From Ryuthela nishihirai (taxonomy: Eukaryota > Arthropoda > Arachnida > Araneae > Heptathelidae), in the NCBI GenBank assembly GCA_038380435.1, contig JAWZYU010000009.1, forward strand, positions 63,331,901 to 63,395,900: DNA of 64,000 nucleotides, given 5' to 3'. A program made the position numbers and the translations under genes. Positions 41,291 through 52,987 of the stretch are shown piece by piece; positions within the stretch are counted from its first letter, which is position 1; each line of letters starts with the position of its first letter. The notes beneath the pieces were generated by a model. The model saw nothing but the letters and a program-made list of their open reading frames with translations. It had not been told where the DNA came from and did no database searches.

Positions 41291-42900
41291 GGATGCGGAG
41301 ACGATACTTTGTACCACGTAAGCTTTCTCTTTCCCCAGCTCGGAGACGCTGAGGTTTTAACTAAATACATATTGCTTTTCTTCACCCAACCCTACAAACA
41401 GCATCTGTTGCTGTTGCTCTGTTGTTAGGCGAAAAAAGACCTACTATCAAAATGACAGTCTTGACTTTCGCCCCTTCCCCTTAACTGACGAGTCCCTACA
41501 GTAATATTATAAACTTGAAATGCATTTGTTTTTAATGAACTTTGATTTCGATCTCATCAAAGAATACAGCTCCCAGTTTAAATACGCCGATTGATTTTTC
41601 TTACTAAACACGTACTTGGGCAATTTTAAAAGAAAGAATTTTTACTTCTTTCGTTTTAATGTTTGTCTTATTAAAGTAAGATAAATCTTTGAAACTTACT
41701 TCCAAAACGTTCGAAGAAAATGCCAAATATTAATTATGAAGTTCCCAGAGCGCCTCCATATTTGAATCACTTTGATTTTTAATATCCAAGATCCTACGGT
41801 TATCATGGAAGTTTCCCAAAACTTGCAGAATATTCTATCAGGAAGTAGCTGCGATGCATGACGCAGATAAATAAAAGAAGTTTAACGTGCTCTTATAATT
41901 TTCAAAATAACAAGAGGCAGGATTTCCACTCTTGCTACAGTAATATATTACCTCGAGTTCCAATAACATGAACCAAGCAATTTCGATGATTAATGCTCAT
42001 CTGCTTCACTGGACTAAGTGCCCTTGTCCTCTGATGCTTAAATGACTAATATCCTTATAGAAAAATATCTGTTGCTTTGTATCTCGGTTCTTATATCTAA
42101 CCGATATAGCAATGACCCAAAATTTCTTCCATTATTTTCGGAATATTTTATATAAGACTACACAAAAATTAAAATGATAAAAACGCAACATGGATCTAAT
42201 CAATCATGACCACAATCCAGCAATTAAAAGAAAAAGATTACTTTTATTTTTCTGTATAATCCAATCTCGCTCAAACTTTCTTTACCATGCTCTTTAGCTC
42301 CCTAAAGACATGCTAAGAGATACAATGCTTGTTGATTAGAATAATTACTACAAATCTGGTAAATGAATAACAGGACAAAAGCCAAATTATGAGTTTAACT
42401 CTTTCGAATTTAAATCGTCTTGTGTTTCACAATGAATTTTGTTGAAAAGAAAACTAAAACAAGAATGAAGAAGGGAAAATAACGATTTTATGTGATTCGA
42501 TTTTCTGAAATTTAATGGCGCAGTAGCAAGCAGCTGCTTGAGGGGGTATTTATTTTCATTTTTTAAAGTAAAATAGTTTATTTACTACTACTTCATTAAA
42601 GAATTCTTGAATATTTTAAATTAATTTCCAATTTAAAAAAATAAATAGTTATTCCTAGAATTTTAAACAATATAGATTTAATAAAAACACATTTAAAATT
42701 TTAATTTCATGCAAGTAAACTCTCTGTGGTAAGAATGTATAAGCAAAAAAGATGGGACAGCTCCATAAAACTATTGTAAGAACGTGCCTCTGGAAGTTTG
42801 CTTCTTTGCATTGCCGTTGGAACCTTCAATTGAAAATGTCCAGCAGAAAGCGCTACTTACCCTTTGAACAGCTTCTTTCCTATCCTGTAGCTGTAAAAGA
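41291..42900. other. Unassigned AT-rich DNA with SINE B scrap
   Basis: At 42522-42562 GTAGCAAGCAGCTGCTTGAG matches the 3' end of SINE B on the plus strand. Nothing else recognised. Confidence 0.5.
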
Positions 42901-42980
42901 AATTTAGCCTAAATATATAGCTTATTGACTTAATTTAGCCTAAATATATAGCTTATTGACTTAATTTAGCCTAAATATTA
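42901..42980. repeat. 31-bp tandem repeat, 2.6 copies
   Basis: Units beginning AATTTAGCCTAAATATATAG start at 42901, 42932 and 42963; the first two are identical and the third is partial. Confidence 0.9.
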
Positions 42981-43177
42981 GCTGTATATTAGTTCAACTT
43001 TTCCATCTTACATATTTAGCGATCTCTACGATGTAAATTGAAACCTACTTGAGGATTTCGAAAATGTCAATCAAAATATCATTTGAAACTATTAAAACAA
43101 ATTTTTCATTTATCTTTTGAATTCATTTCCTTTATTGTTATTTTATTTAATAATTATTTTTCATTTATCTAGCTCTT

Positions 43178-43318
43178 AGGAGAATGATGGTAGCCTTCCG
43201 TCAAGGTCATGGAGCGTGTTCCTTAACATGCACAGGTTGTGGCTCTCTCGAAGCTGAGAACACGGCTTAATATCCCATACGATGGACGGCTGACTTTCCA
43301 AGCCCATCTGTAACAGCA
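43178..43318 (-). repeat. SINE A copy 8, internal fragment
   Basis: Minus-strand match to the middle of SINE A: complement of GTTAAGGAACACGCTCCATG and of CCATCTG/GGGCTTGGAAAG parts. Both ends are missing; the head and tail are absent. Confidence 0.7.
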
Positions 43319-43636
43319 GTAACTTACTCCATCATTTCCACGGAATGGGGAAAGTATCTCTTTATTTTAAGAAATAAATTAAGAATTATTCCTGTATTAG
43401 ATAGATAGTAATCAAAATTATTATTTTTCGCAGTTCGAATTATCCTTTAGATTGAATTTTTCCCGTTAAAAAGGGGAAAAAAGCGAACTACATTTTCTTT
43501 GAAAATGAGTATTACATATTCACTAGTGATGATTGGACTTCTAGGTGTTATTTTTGCTACGTTTCTTCAGTTTCCACTTTTCCCGCCTCGTTCCCAGTTA
43601 CTAAATTTTTCCAGTGTACGAGTATGATCAGGGCAC

Positions 43637-43970
43637 CCTTGGTAATTACCCATATGCAGTGAAAATGTTTCCTTGGCAATTACCCATAACAGTGAAAATG
43701 TTTCCTTAGCAATTACCTATATACAGTGAAAATGTTTCCTTGGCATTTACCCATATACAGTGAAAATGTTTCCTTGGCATTTACCCATATACAGTGAAAA
43801 CGTTTCCTTGGCAATTACCCATGTACAGTGAAAATGTTTCCTTAGCAATTACCCATATACAGTGAAAACGTTTCCTTGGCAATTACCCATATACAGTGAA
43901 AATGTTTCCTTGGCAATTACCCATATACAGTGAAAATGTTTCCTTGGTAATTACCCATATACAGTGAAAT
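43637..43970. repeat. 34-bp minisatellite, about 10 copies
   Basis: Units follow TTGGCAATTACCCATATACA and then GTGAAAATGTTTCC, with single-base variants (GCATTTAC, AAACG, TAGC) distributed among copies. Two neighbouring copies share the GCATTTAC variant, consistent with spread by unequal exchange. There is no spacer sequence between units. Confidence 0.95.
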
Positions 43971-44640
43971 GTATATATGTCACTGTAATATTCAGTATAA
44001 CGATTCTTTTTCTGACCCTGGTCAATTTACTATGTATTTCTATATAAAAATGTTTCATTTAACGAATTCCAGTATAAAAATGTCAGTTTAACGTAATAAA
44101 AAATTTATACCGATACACAAAATATGGCCAGAATAACGAAAGTTTAAAAAGAAAATCGTTACAATATGTACAATGTACACTTTAGCGTCTAGCAACGATG
44201 CGATAATTTAAACGCTGTAAAATATCTAACCAATCACAGCGCTATGAATCACGTGCTATCGTATATCGCCCGTCATGCATTTTTGTCGATCTTGCTGCGT
44301 CGCGTAGATGCTCTCTACACGTACCGCATAATGCTTTAAAGCGGAGTTGCTACACTATCCTAGCATAAAAAGGGATTTCCAACTTGGAGATCTACGCGAT
44401 TCTGATTCTTTTGCATTACAAATAATGGTTGGGTCAGCGAAAAGTTCTTTCAAAGCAGTTCCAGCGATGCGATTTATTTTCTCATTCGTTAAATTTAAGC
44501 TATTTTAATATTTGTTCGTTATTATTATTGATTTAGTTAAGTTTCATTATGAGCAGCAAATATGTCGCGAAGTCTCCCCCGTTTCATAATGACAAGTAGA
44601 GATATTACAGACAATGTTTTCAAAAGTTGCGAAATTTAAG
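43971..44640. other. Unassigned AT-rich DNA
   Basis: Words such as CAGTATAACGA near 43992 resemble ends of pogo-like elements, but no matching inverted partner was established. Confidence 0.4.
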
Positions 44641-44652
44641 AATTCACGAAGA

Positions 44653-44734
44653 TTTGGATTGGGTTGTTTTTCCTCCTAGCGGCACTTTATTTGCACACAA
44701 TGGCCAGGTCACAAGGACCTCGAGGGCTAACAGA
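44653..44734 (-). repeat. SINE A copy 9, only the 3' ~80 bp, with target duplication
   Basis: The minus strand carries only the SINE A tail region (complement of GCACACAATGGCCAGG and the GTGCCGCT..GGAAAAACAACCC end). The 12-bp sequence AATTCACGAAGA at 44641-44652 and 44735-44746 flanks it exactly, so it inserted as a 5'-truncated copy. Confidence 0.85.
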
Positions 44735-45107
44735 AATTCACGAAGAGATGGTTTTTGGAACAGACAGTTAAAAATTTAGCGATTTTCTTTTTAAGAAGTA
44801 AACTCTAATACACGGAAAATTTTATCCATAATGATTATTTTGTAGTATGTAGCCAACATGGCATTTTGGTGTATAACGAAATTTCAGTATAATGTTTTGG
44901 ATTTCGTTATAATGATATTCACGGTATCTGGTTTTACCTTCTAATATTTTCAATGATGCTATTAAGCTCCTATAATATACCAATTTGCTTTAAAGCGTAT
45001 ACATTCTCTTCTCATTGTTATGTATTAGTAACATTGCGAACATTTAACCTTTTAAAAATATTCATTAAATGCAATTAGACTAACTCTATAGTTTCTTTTA
45101 ATCTACG

Positions 45108-45474
45108 GAAACGGGGGTTGGATCAGTCGGTAGTATATCCGGCTCGTAATCTTTATGTTCGAGTCTCAATTGTGCAAGAGTTCATAATTTTCTAAAGTTA
45201 ACTCCCGTTCTGCCCTCCATGAAAAAGGGGACACTAATGGGCTTGGAAAGTCCGTCGTAGTAAAGTTAAGCCGTAGGGCAGCGTACAGGAGAGCCATACA
45301 CTGGGTACGTTAAAGAGCACGCTGGATGATTCAACAGGAGTTTTCCATCTGTCTCCTAACAGATGTCCCGTAGATCCCCTTCCGTTACCTTTCTATTAGT
45401 CTTTGGGTGTTTGTGACCTGTCAGTTTAGCCATTGTTTTTTAAAAAAGCGTCACTCAAAGGTAAAACAACCAAC
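45108..45474 (+). repeat. SINE A copy 10, diverged
   Basis: Head GGGGGTTGGATCAGTCGGTA and B-box-like ATGTTCGAGTCTC; core near AAAGTTAAGCCG; then TACGTTAAAGAGCACGCTGG and tail CACTCAAAGGTAAAACAACC. Many substitutions and no clear target duplication make it an older copy. Confidence 0.8.
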
Positions 45475-47800
45475 CCTATATAATCTTCGAGAAATACGAG
45501 TATTAGTGACAACATCTTTTTCTTAGGGAGATGATAGCTTTAAAAATCAAAATAAATGAACTTGAAAGCCAGTGTTTACATTTGATATTTGCGCTTGCTT
45601 TGCATTATGAAACTTCATGTACTTAAAATATTTAGAATGTTGACAAGCATTGTTTAGCTCCCAAAGAAATACTGTACACGTTTTGGGAACTCTAAGTTTA
45701 AATAAACGTTTCCAGTAGAAATAAATTATACCATGCATGCTTTTTATTACAGTTGATGGTTTTTCAGCTAAGTGAGAGCAGGCTCAGGTACATCCGTTTC
45801 CCTTAAGCAGCTATGCCTGTAAACTAAATGCCTTGATTAAACTTTTCATCGTGCACTGCAAAATCAAGATCTGCTCCAAAGAGTTTACACTAGAAAAGGT
45901 CATACTTGATGATATATTGGCTCGTATATTGGATCCTACATTTGTTCTAGAGTTGAGTCCGAACTGACTACTAATAATTATTAATAGGGGCCGATGAGTA
46001 AACGGAAAACATAAAAACGATATTAAAAAAGATTTAACATATTATTTATTCTTGTACATGACTAAATTAAGGTATAGGAAAATATCAATGTAGCATATCA
46101 AATTAAAAAAAAAAATGTCTGGTTTTTACTTCTGTTTTTTTTTTCTCTTACAGTCGAAACACATTGGTCGGCGAAATCGGTGCTGTTTCATTTCAAATAC
46201 TCAAGTCAAGTATTTACATAGTGGGAAAAGAGAGGATGTTTAAGGTTAAATATTTAAAATATCAAATCCGCATCATTCTCACTGCTAAGCTCATGTTAAA
46301 GCTGATTGTCTTTGGCTTTAATGCTTTCACAAGCACATTGAGAAGTGATGCTACAGCTAGCAAACTGTTTTAAAACCTTAAATTAAATAAAAAAAATTTA
46401 CCAGAGCAGAACTAAATGCATGTAAATTATACAGATTGTATTAATTTTTATCCGAAATATGCAATGAATTTATGTGATTATCAAACTTGTAGACACTCTT
46501 GGACCTGTCAGAATCTCAGATGTCCCACAGATGATTTAGGGGTTTGTTTGATACATTAATAAATAAGAATCCTATAATTAGACACAAAATAGGAATCCAA
46601 TGTTAAGAGCTTGAAAACCTAGCCTTCATTCCTCTTTATAAGGACTCCGTTTAAAACTATCCATTTGATAATTCTCATTATGTAAATGAACTATAGGTTT
46701 TATGATGATGAGAAATTCATATAATGAGCTATGATTATGTGAGGCATTCAAATAAGGGCTAGAAGTTTTATGAGTCAGTCAAATAATGATTCCGACGTTT
46801 TATGATGTGGCTGTTTATATCATTATGGTAGAACAAATACTGCTTAGATAACTAGGAGCTTAAAGATAACATTTATTTAAATATTAATTAGAAAATAATA
46901 CGACATTCATGTATACTGTTGCATATACACCTATGGGTGTTGAAGTATGACCAGTCCATCCCATGTTTTGCCAATGAGAAATTATTTTGACGATCATTAC
47001 TTCTAAATTAAATGTTTTATTAAAAAAATATATATAAGGATTATTTAGATCAAATCTATTTTTAACTCGATTTTCAACAATATGCTTCTACTGTTTTAAC
47101 AAGAATAGAGGTTTAAACATTTAAAAGCAGCGTTGTATTTTTTGAAACTTATCAAAAAATTAAACGAACATTGAAGGAATAGTTTATAGATACTTTTTAA
47201 ATATGTAGTTATTTACGAAATGGTTTGAAATAATAATTCCTAAAATTAACATTAAAATTAACTTCTAAGGTAAATTCTTTTGTATAGCATTTTGTATAGC
47301 ATATTGTTTAATGTTCAATCTTCCATAACTCATTAAATACAGAAGAAATATTTTTGTAAACTGATATTTAAATAGAATTAATTGCGATTTTTAAATTACA
47401 TTTAGTCACATTTTTCCCCAAAACTCTTATTTTAAAAGTTATAGAGCTTCGAAATAATCACACCATTGACATAACGTCGTGGTGGTGGGGGGTCATAATT
47501 TAATAATCATTCATCGTATATGCAATAAAGAGTCAACTCAAGACAAGACAGATTTAAAAATAATTGGTGAATGTTTCTGTGCATTTGAAGTTTTTCTTTT
47601 AATTATCGAGTTCGTTTAACTGAATGTAAATTTAAATGCTTTTACTGTAATAAATTACGGAAAGAATTATATTCAAAATCTGCTCTCGAAAGATTACAGC
47701 TTCCTTCTCAGCAAGAAAAAGATATTCATCGATATTTGTGAAAGTTATTAAAAGCAGCTGAATTAAGATATCTGAGTTGACTAACTTATCCGACAATGGC
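45475..47800. other. Unassigned AT-rich DNA
   Basis: No recognised gene or repeat. Short frames at 45547-45738 and 46164-46373 carry no motif. Confidence 0.45.
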
Positions 47801-48155
47801 TCTTTTCTGTGGCACTGGATTAAATGAGGAAGAAACTGGGAACAAAGCTACGAGTAATTGAATGTGATTGTACTAAGAGGAGATGAGTGCCGATATAATA
47901 AAGTTCCTCCTACGATATTTCTAGAGCACTGATTACATCTCTCCTGAAGCGTATATCTCAGCGTAATGTTCTTTTTGATGAACTGTGAATTTTATGAACC
48001 CATACGGACAAACTTACCTGATATTGACTCTTTTTTTTAACACTGGATTAAATGAGAAAGAGCCTGTGAGCAAACCTATGAATGAGATGCATGTAGTTAT
48101 GATAAATTACCTCCGACCAATTTTCTAAAGCACTGATTATATCTCTTATGAAGAG
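47801..48155. repeat. Diverged tandem duplication (~200 bp)
   Basis: About 47801-47970 and 48029-48155 share CACTGGATTAAATGAG, AAAGC/AGAGC-ACTGATTA and ATCTCTC/TTATGAAG in the same order, with several indels. The second copy runs into the hairpin at 48142. Confidence 0.65.
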
Positions 48156-48195
48156 CAGACCTTAGCGTAAGCTAAGGTCTGCTCTTCATAAGAGA
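48142..48195. repeat. Perfect hairpin, 25-bp arms, 4-nt loop
   Basis: 48142-48166 is the exact reverse complement of 48171-48195; the loop is GTAA. The left arm continues sequence shared with the duplicated copy near 47945; the right arm has no counterpart there, so the right arm is likely the new piece. Confidence 0.9.
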
Positions 48196-50211
48196 CATAT
48201 ACAAATGAGCAAATTTATACATTATATGTTACAAAGTATTCCTCCGCATTGCAAAGCAATCATACGCCTGAGCTTTTTAAGCGAAAAATTGGTTTTAATA
48301 TTTCCATTCATATACTAGAAAATATTTACTTTAAAAATATGCAGTTCATAACACAGAATAATTCATGATGTAATAAAGAAATATTTTATAGCCTTAATGA
48401 AAAATAGCAATTATTAGTTAATATAGAAAATTGAACCCTCAGGAAGAGAAGGTGAAGGTCAAGACAGAATTGTAAAGATGGTGTAGATTTTCTAAACTTT
48501 TTTTTGTTATGGAACAAAAAGAAACACGTTTTCTGAAATTCTTAGACTCTGAAAAATCAAGAAGAGCATAGGTAAATACACTAAGTATGGAACAAAATTT
48601 TAATATTAATACATTTGTTTGCTTTAGTATATTTGTTACTTAATATCAATAGAATTAATTTCAACGAGGTATTAACAACGATGAGTGTAAATAATCATGG
48701 CATTCATTTCAATATTCGTATAAAAATTTGGTTCCTTTAAATTCTCAACTAGGCAAATTTAACAAAAATTGTTTCCGTTTTAACGACATGAATGCATATT
48801 GAAACATAAATAAGATGACGAGATGAGAAAACGAGACGTATTGGAAGTAGAAGATTTCATGGATAGAAAGATATGGAGATGCATGTTGTCCAGAAGGAGG
48901 CAACATTAAAGTAAAGAAATGCCAGGGAAAGCAATTAAGTTGATTGAATGCGAACAGAAGAATCAAACGCTTTCTGTAGTTTTCGGTTATTGTCGTCAAC
49001 GAAGTTAACAGAAAAGGAATTCGGGTCGAATACACACTACTAGCACGAGTGCCATGATGTACAACTCCATGAGAAATGATATATGATCACGTAATTGATG
49101 GCAAAGATTTAAACAAATGGGGAAAATCTTTAACGAACAATTTCTTCCCCGCAGGAGTAATTGGTATTTCCGTGTTGAAGATGCTAATTCTGTTGGTGAA
49201 TATTTATAGATTTCCTCACCATTGTAATTACGTTTAAATGGAGGGGTAGAAAGAGAGTTTGAGTCTTTAAAACTTGCTATATAATTATATTTTAACCGTT
49301 GTTCTGATAATGATGCCTCGCATTTCTCATTTTTTGAAGTCGTAGGAATGTTTATGTGCAACTTAAAAGAGTTCATTCAGGATTTTAATGTAATGTTTAG
49401 GCTTTAAGCTAGATATTTTTTTTGCTTGATTACATAATGGTTTATTATCTCTTTTTTCTGTTTCGTTTTATTTTGTAACTATGTCTTTTTTCCTGAAAGG
49501 GTATTAAATAATTTCCTTTAAGTCTGAAACATCACAGTAACGAATTCTGGTGTATCGCTTTCCTAGTAGGATTATTCGATAATTGGTTTTGATGATGTTG
49601 AGGAAGTGTATTTTATTCTTTCTTGATTATTTTGTTTCGTGTAATGAAAAATATCTTTGCTAATTTATCAAAGATTTCTCCAGATTTTTTTTCAAACATC
49701 TTCTAAATGAATATTAGCCAATATCGTTTTGTTTCAACATTAATTCTACAGTGTTGGGCTAATTGTCATTATTATTATTAAAACGTTGATAAAGAAAACA
49801 AGTTATTCACCTCAACTTCACCCACACATGGTTATCTATCTTCAACAGGCGTAAAATTTAATATTTATATTGTATGAAACAATAACACTGGTTTATAAGG
49901 TTTTTATAACATCAATAATTGTAGCTGTCTTTAACTATTTTTCAAGTGCTGATTTCAGATCTGGCCTTAAAAATGGCTAGCACGTCACGTTTTTATGTTA
50001 TTGGTCATTTTGACTCCGATTAAGATCTTCCTATACCAACACCTCTAGGCAACTGGGATGATACTAGATATTTTATTTTTGTGGCTGGCAACACTAATTA
50101 CCAAGTGGGAGCAAACATGTAACAGTAACCTAACCTCAGACCGCCATTCTCGTTGTCTTCATTGTAAGAAGAACACGTGCTGTACGTTGAAGAGTGAATT
50201 TTTGCGTTTAA
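48196..50211. other. Unassigned AT-rich DNA
   Basis: Two minus-strand frames at 48745-49376 (96 and 123 codons) show no recognised motif. No repeats identified. Confidence 0.45.
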
Positions 50212-51840
50212 ATGGCACAAATGCAGCGTCGCAGATGTGTTAATGTGCCAGATAAGTTTTGTTATGTGTATGGAAATTATATTTTAAAATTCCAGGGTCA
50301 TTCTTTGACAAAAATTGTGAAGAGAGCCTATAACGTGCATTTTGGAAGTCATGTTGGAGATCAGTTCAAAACATTGGCTCCGCATGTGTGCTACATTTCA
50401 TGCTTTGTTGGCTTGAGTTAATGGTTGAAAGGTAAGATAAAATTCATGTCCTTTGCATTTCCAATGGTTTGGTGTAAGCCAACTAGTCACTTGCATGATT
50501 GCCATTTTTGTTTAACTAGAGTGTCGGGCTTTTCAAAAAAGAACAAAAGCAAAATACGTTATCCAAATGGGCCTTCAGCCATAAGGCCAGTTCCTCATGG
50601 ATACGTTCTTCCTATACCAACACCTCCAACCAACTGGAAGGAGATGGATTCACATTCATCGGAAGAAGACTTTGAGGCACATACAAATCCTGGTCCTACA
50701 TACACCCCTAAAACGTTAGATGAGCCTCATCTGATTCAGCAAAATGAACTAATGATCTTGTTCCAGACCCAGAACTTTCCAAACAACAAGCTGCGTTTTT
50801 AGGTTCAAGACTTAAAGAGTGGAATCTTCAGGCCAAGGATACCAGAGTTTCTCTGTTCAGAAAGAGAAATTTGGCTTTATCTGCTTATTACGAGATGCAA
50901 GATTATTTGTGTTTCTGCATAGATATTTCAGGGCTGATGGAAGAAATGGAACAAGTCACAATCCTAAGGAAGCATCTATTTACAGATTGGCCAAAATTCA
51001 GTTTAAAAGCTGTCTTTTTGCATAAGGAAAACTTTTTGCCAAAAAACCTTCCATTCCAGTGACATACAGTGTGGGAATAAAAGAAATTTATGAAAGCATG
51101 GAATAAATATTCACTGCTATAAAATATGACCAGTTTAAGTGGACAATATGTGGTGACCTAAAAGTCATATCTCTGTTGTTCGTGCTTCAAGGAGGCTTCA
51201 CAAAATTTTGCTGTTTTCTGTGTTTGTGGGGCAGTAGGGCCAGAAAGGAACACTACAAAACAAAAGACTGGCCCAAAAGAAATGTTTTTATTCCTGGAAA
51301 GAGTAATGTGAGGTATAAGCCTCTAGTTGACCCCTTTGATGTTCTGTCCCACCACTACACACTTTGTAAAGACTATGGACAAAGCTGGTAAAGTGCTTTT
51401 GCGCTTGAAGGAAAAATTTCCAAAACTAAGTGATGTGAAACTCAAAGAATGGATCTTTGTTGGTCCTCAGATCAGGAAGCTACTGAATGATTTGATTTCT
51501 TCAAAGAAAAGCGGAATATGAAGGAGCACGCTGCATGGAAATCCTTCACGTCTGTGGTCCAGGGTTTTCTGGGGAATCACAAAGAGGAAAATTACCATCA
51601 GCTCATTTAAGATCATTTCAAAATCTATGAAAATCTTGGCTGCCGAATGTCTTTGAATATCCATTTCTTGAACTCGCATCTCCACTTCTTTCCCAAGAAC
51701 TTGGCAGCTATCAGTGATGAGCAAGGGGAAAGATTTCACCAGATATCCGACCATGGAAGAGAGATACCAAGGTAGGTGGACCCAACAATGATGGGTGACT
51801 ATTACTAGTTCTTGAAGAATGAAGATACCTCAGCACAAAA
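50212..51840 (+). pseudogene. Pseudogene of a repetitive uncharacterised protein family
   Basis: From the ATG at 50212 a conserved-looking protein can be followed across frame changes. It begins VPDKFCYVYGNYILKF, then HVGDQFKTLAPHVC. After an in-frame stop at 50419 come FAFPMVWCKP and CHFCLTRVSGFSKKNK, then DEPHLIQQNEL. It continues in other frames with GSRLKEWNLQA, FTDWPKFSLKAVFLHKENF, FCCFLCLWGSRARKEHY, KFPKLSDVKLKEWIFVGPQI and finally ISDEQGERFHQ near 51711-51743. I recall this pattern from intronless multi-copy proteins of unknown function in arthropod and other animal genomes; I do not know its enzyme activity. CxxC pairs near the start and in HDCHFC suggest metal binding. At least four frameshifts and three stops break it. 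It is likely tied to a mobile element, but I saw no termini. Confidence 0.6.
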
Positions 51841-52262
51841 ATGAATTTCTTGTAAGACAGAAATGAACTTCTTGTAAGTATGAAAGATCTTTATCCATGT
51901 TTTCTTATTTTGCGTTTCAATTCATTTGTTACTTTATATTTAGTAGTCTATAAATATGATATTTCTAATTTTTTTACATAAATCATGTAATCAGTTAATG
52001 AGTTTTAAGTTGCAATTTAATAAAATAGTCACATTTATTTTCATTTCCTAGATATGCGTGTTCATTGAAATTTGAAATACATCAATCGGTAATTTAAAGC
52101 AAAAATGTACGTGCTGCAGATTTTTTACAGCCATATTTGAATTTAGCTTCCCAAAATTAATTAAAAACATCATATTTGACGAATGAAAAAAAAGTTTCAA
52201 TTTTGTTGTTTAGTATATTATTCACTCTTTGCAAACTGTAGCATAATAGCCAAATGGTTTTG
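51841..52262. other. Unassigned AT-rich DNA
   Basis: Nothing recognised between the pseudogene and the SINE B copy. Confidence 0.45.
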
Positions 52263-52462
52263 TGAATTTCTGTGGCTAAGTGGTTGGCTTTTTTGACTGC
52301 GGATCAGGGAATTTGTGTTTGAACATGGATGTTCTTTTCCCGTCATCTCTTTTTTGCTGAGGCTTCGCATTTCTCACTGATATTCTCTATGACGTATTAT
52401 AACGACAGACTCCCATCAGATCTCTGTGACAAGCAGAGGCTTGGGGATTTTTTTTAATTTAA
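52263..52462 (+). repeat. SINE B copy, diverged
   Basis: Head TGTGGCTAAGTGGTTGGCTT, then ATGGATGTTCTTTTCCCGTC and TTTGCTGAGG; body ATAACGACAGACTCCCATCA and CTGTGACAAGCAGAGGCTTG. The B box is degraded (GTGTTTGAAC). Confidence 0.65.
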
Positions 52463-52829
52463 TGCATATCGCCCCATAGTTCGAATTATGTATATCACTA
52501 TAACGAATTCTGGCTGTGAATATGAAATGACAAATGGTCAGTTTTATCTCTTACGGGAGCAAGGCATAAACCCTCGTCCTTTACAATTATAGTGGATGGA
52601 ATCACTTCACTGTAACTTACAGGATCGCAACTAATGCAAAAAACCTTAGATATATAAGTAACTATTAAAATATTGTTAATAGCTGGATTGCGGTATAGAC
52701 AATCCAACAACAACGATAAATTTTTTATCATATCTTTTTTTATACCACTCATAGATTCGTGTATTATTTCTGCGTTATAAGCACATGATGTACAGTTATT
52801 CGTATCTGCACTAACAAAGATAAACTTAC

Positions 52830-52987
52830 CTGTTCTAACGGAAGAAAGCAGCAAAACCTGAGGTAATTTTATAGACTTCCTTCCTCTGGGCCAGCTGAGT
52901 GAATTACAGTGGGTAGAAGTATAAATGGTACGTTTGGTTTTACGTCTTGTCAGGATGAGAAAGACTCCTGATGGCATTGATATCACA
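52830..52987 (-). CDS. Candidate internal exon of an unidentified host gene
   Basis: On the minus strand an open frame spans 52498-52986 (162 codons), unusually long for this AT-rich background. Within it, AACAG|GTAAGTTT at about 52822-52835 is an excellent splice donor, and GTCAAG just before 52987 could be an acceptor with a weak pyrimidine tract. The 158-bp exon between them would encode ISMPSGVFLILTRRKTKR, continuing to KLPQVLLLSSVRT. I do not recognise the protein. The frame stays open beyond the donor, which argues against the splice reading, so this could also be a chance frame or an unknown repeat. Confidence 0.3.

Noticed and set aside
43637..43970. CRISPR-like array
   Set aside because: The 34-bp units are directly adjacent without unique spacers, and the context is eukaryotic; it is a minisatellite.
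43985..44930. Pogo/Tigger-like element
   Set aside because: CAGTATAACGA- and TTCGTTATA-type words occur, but I could not align inverted termini or find TA-flanked ends or a transposase.
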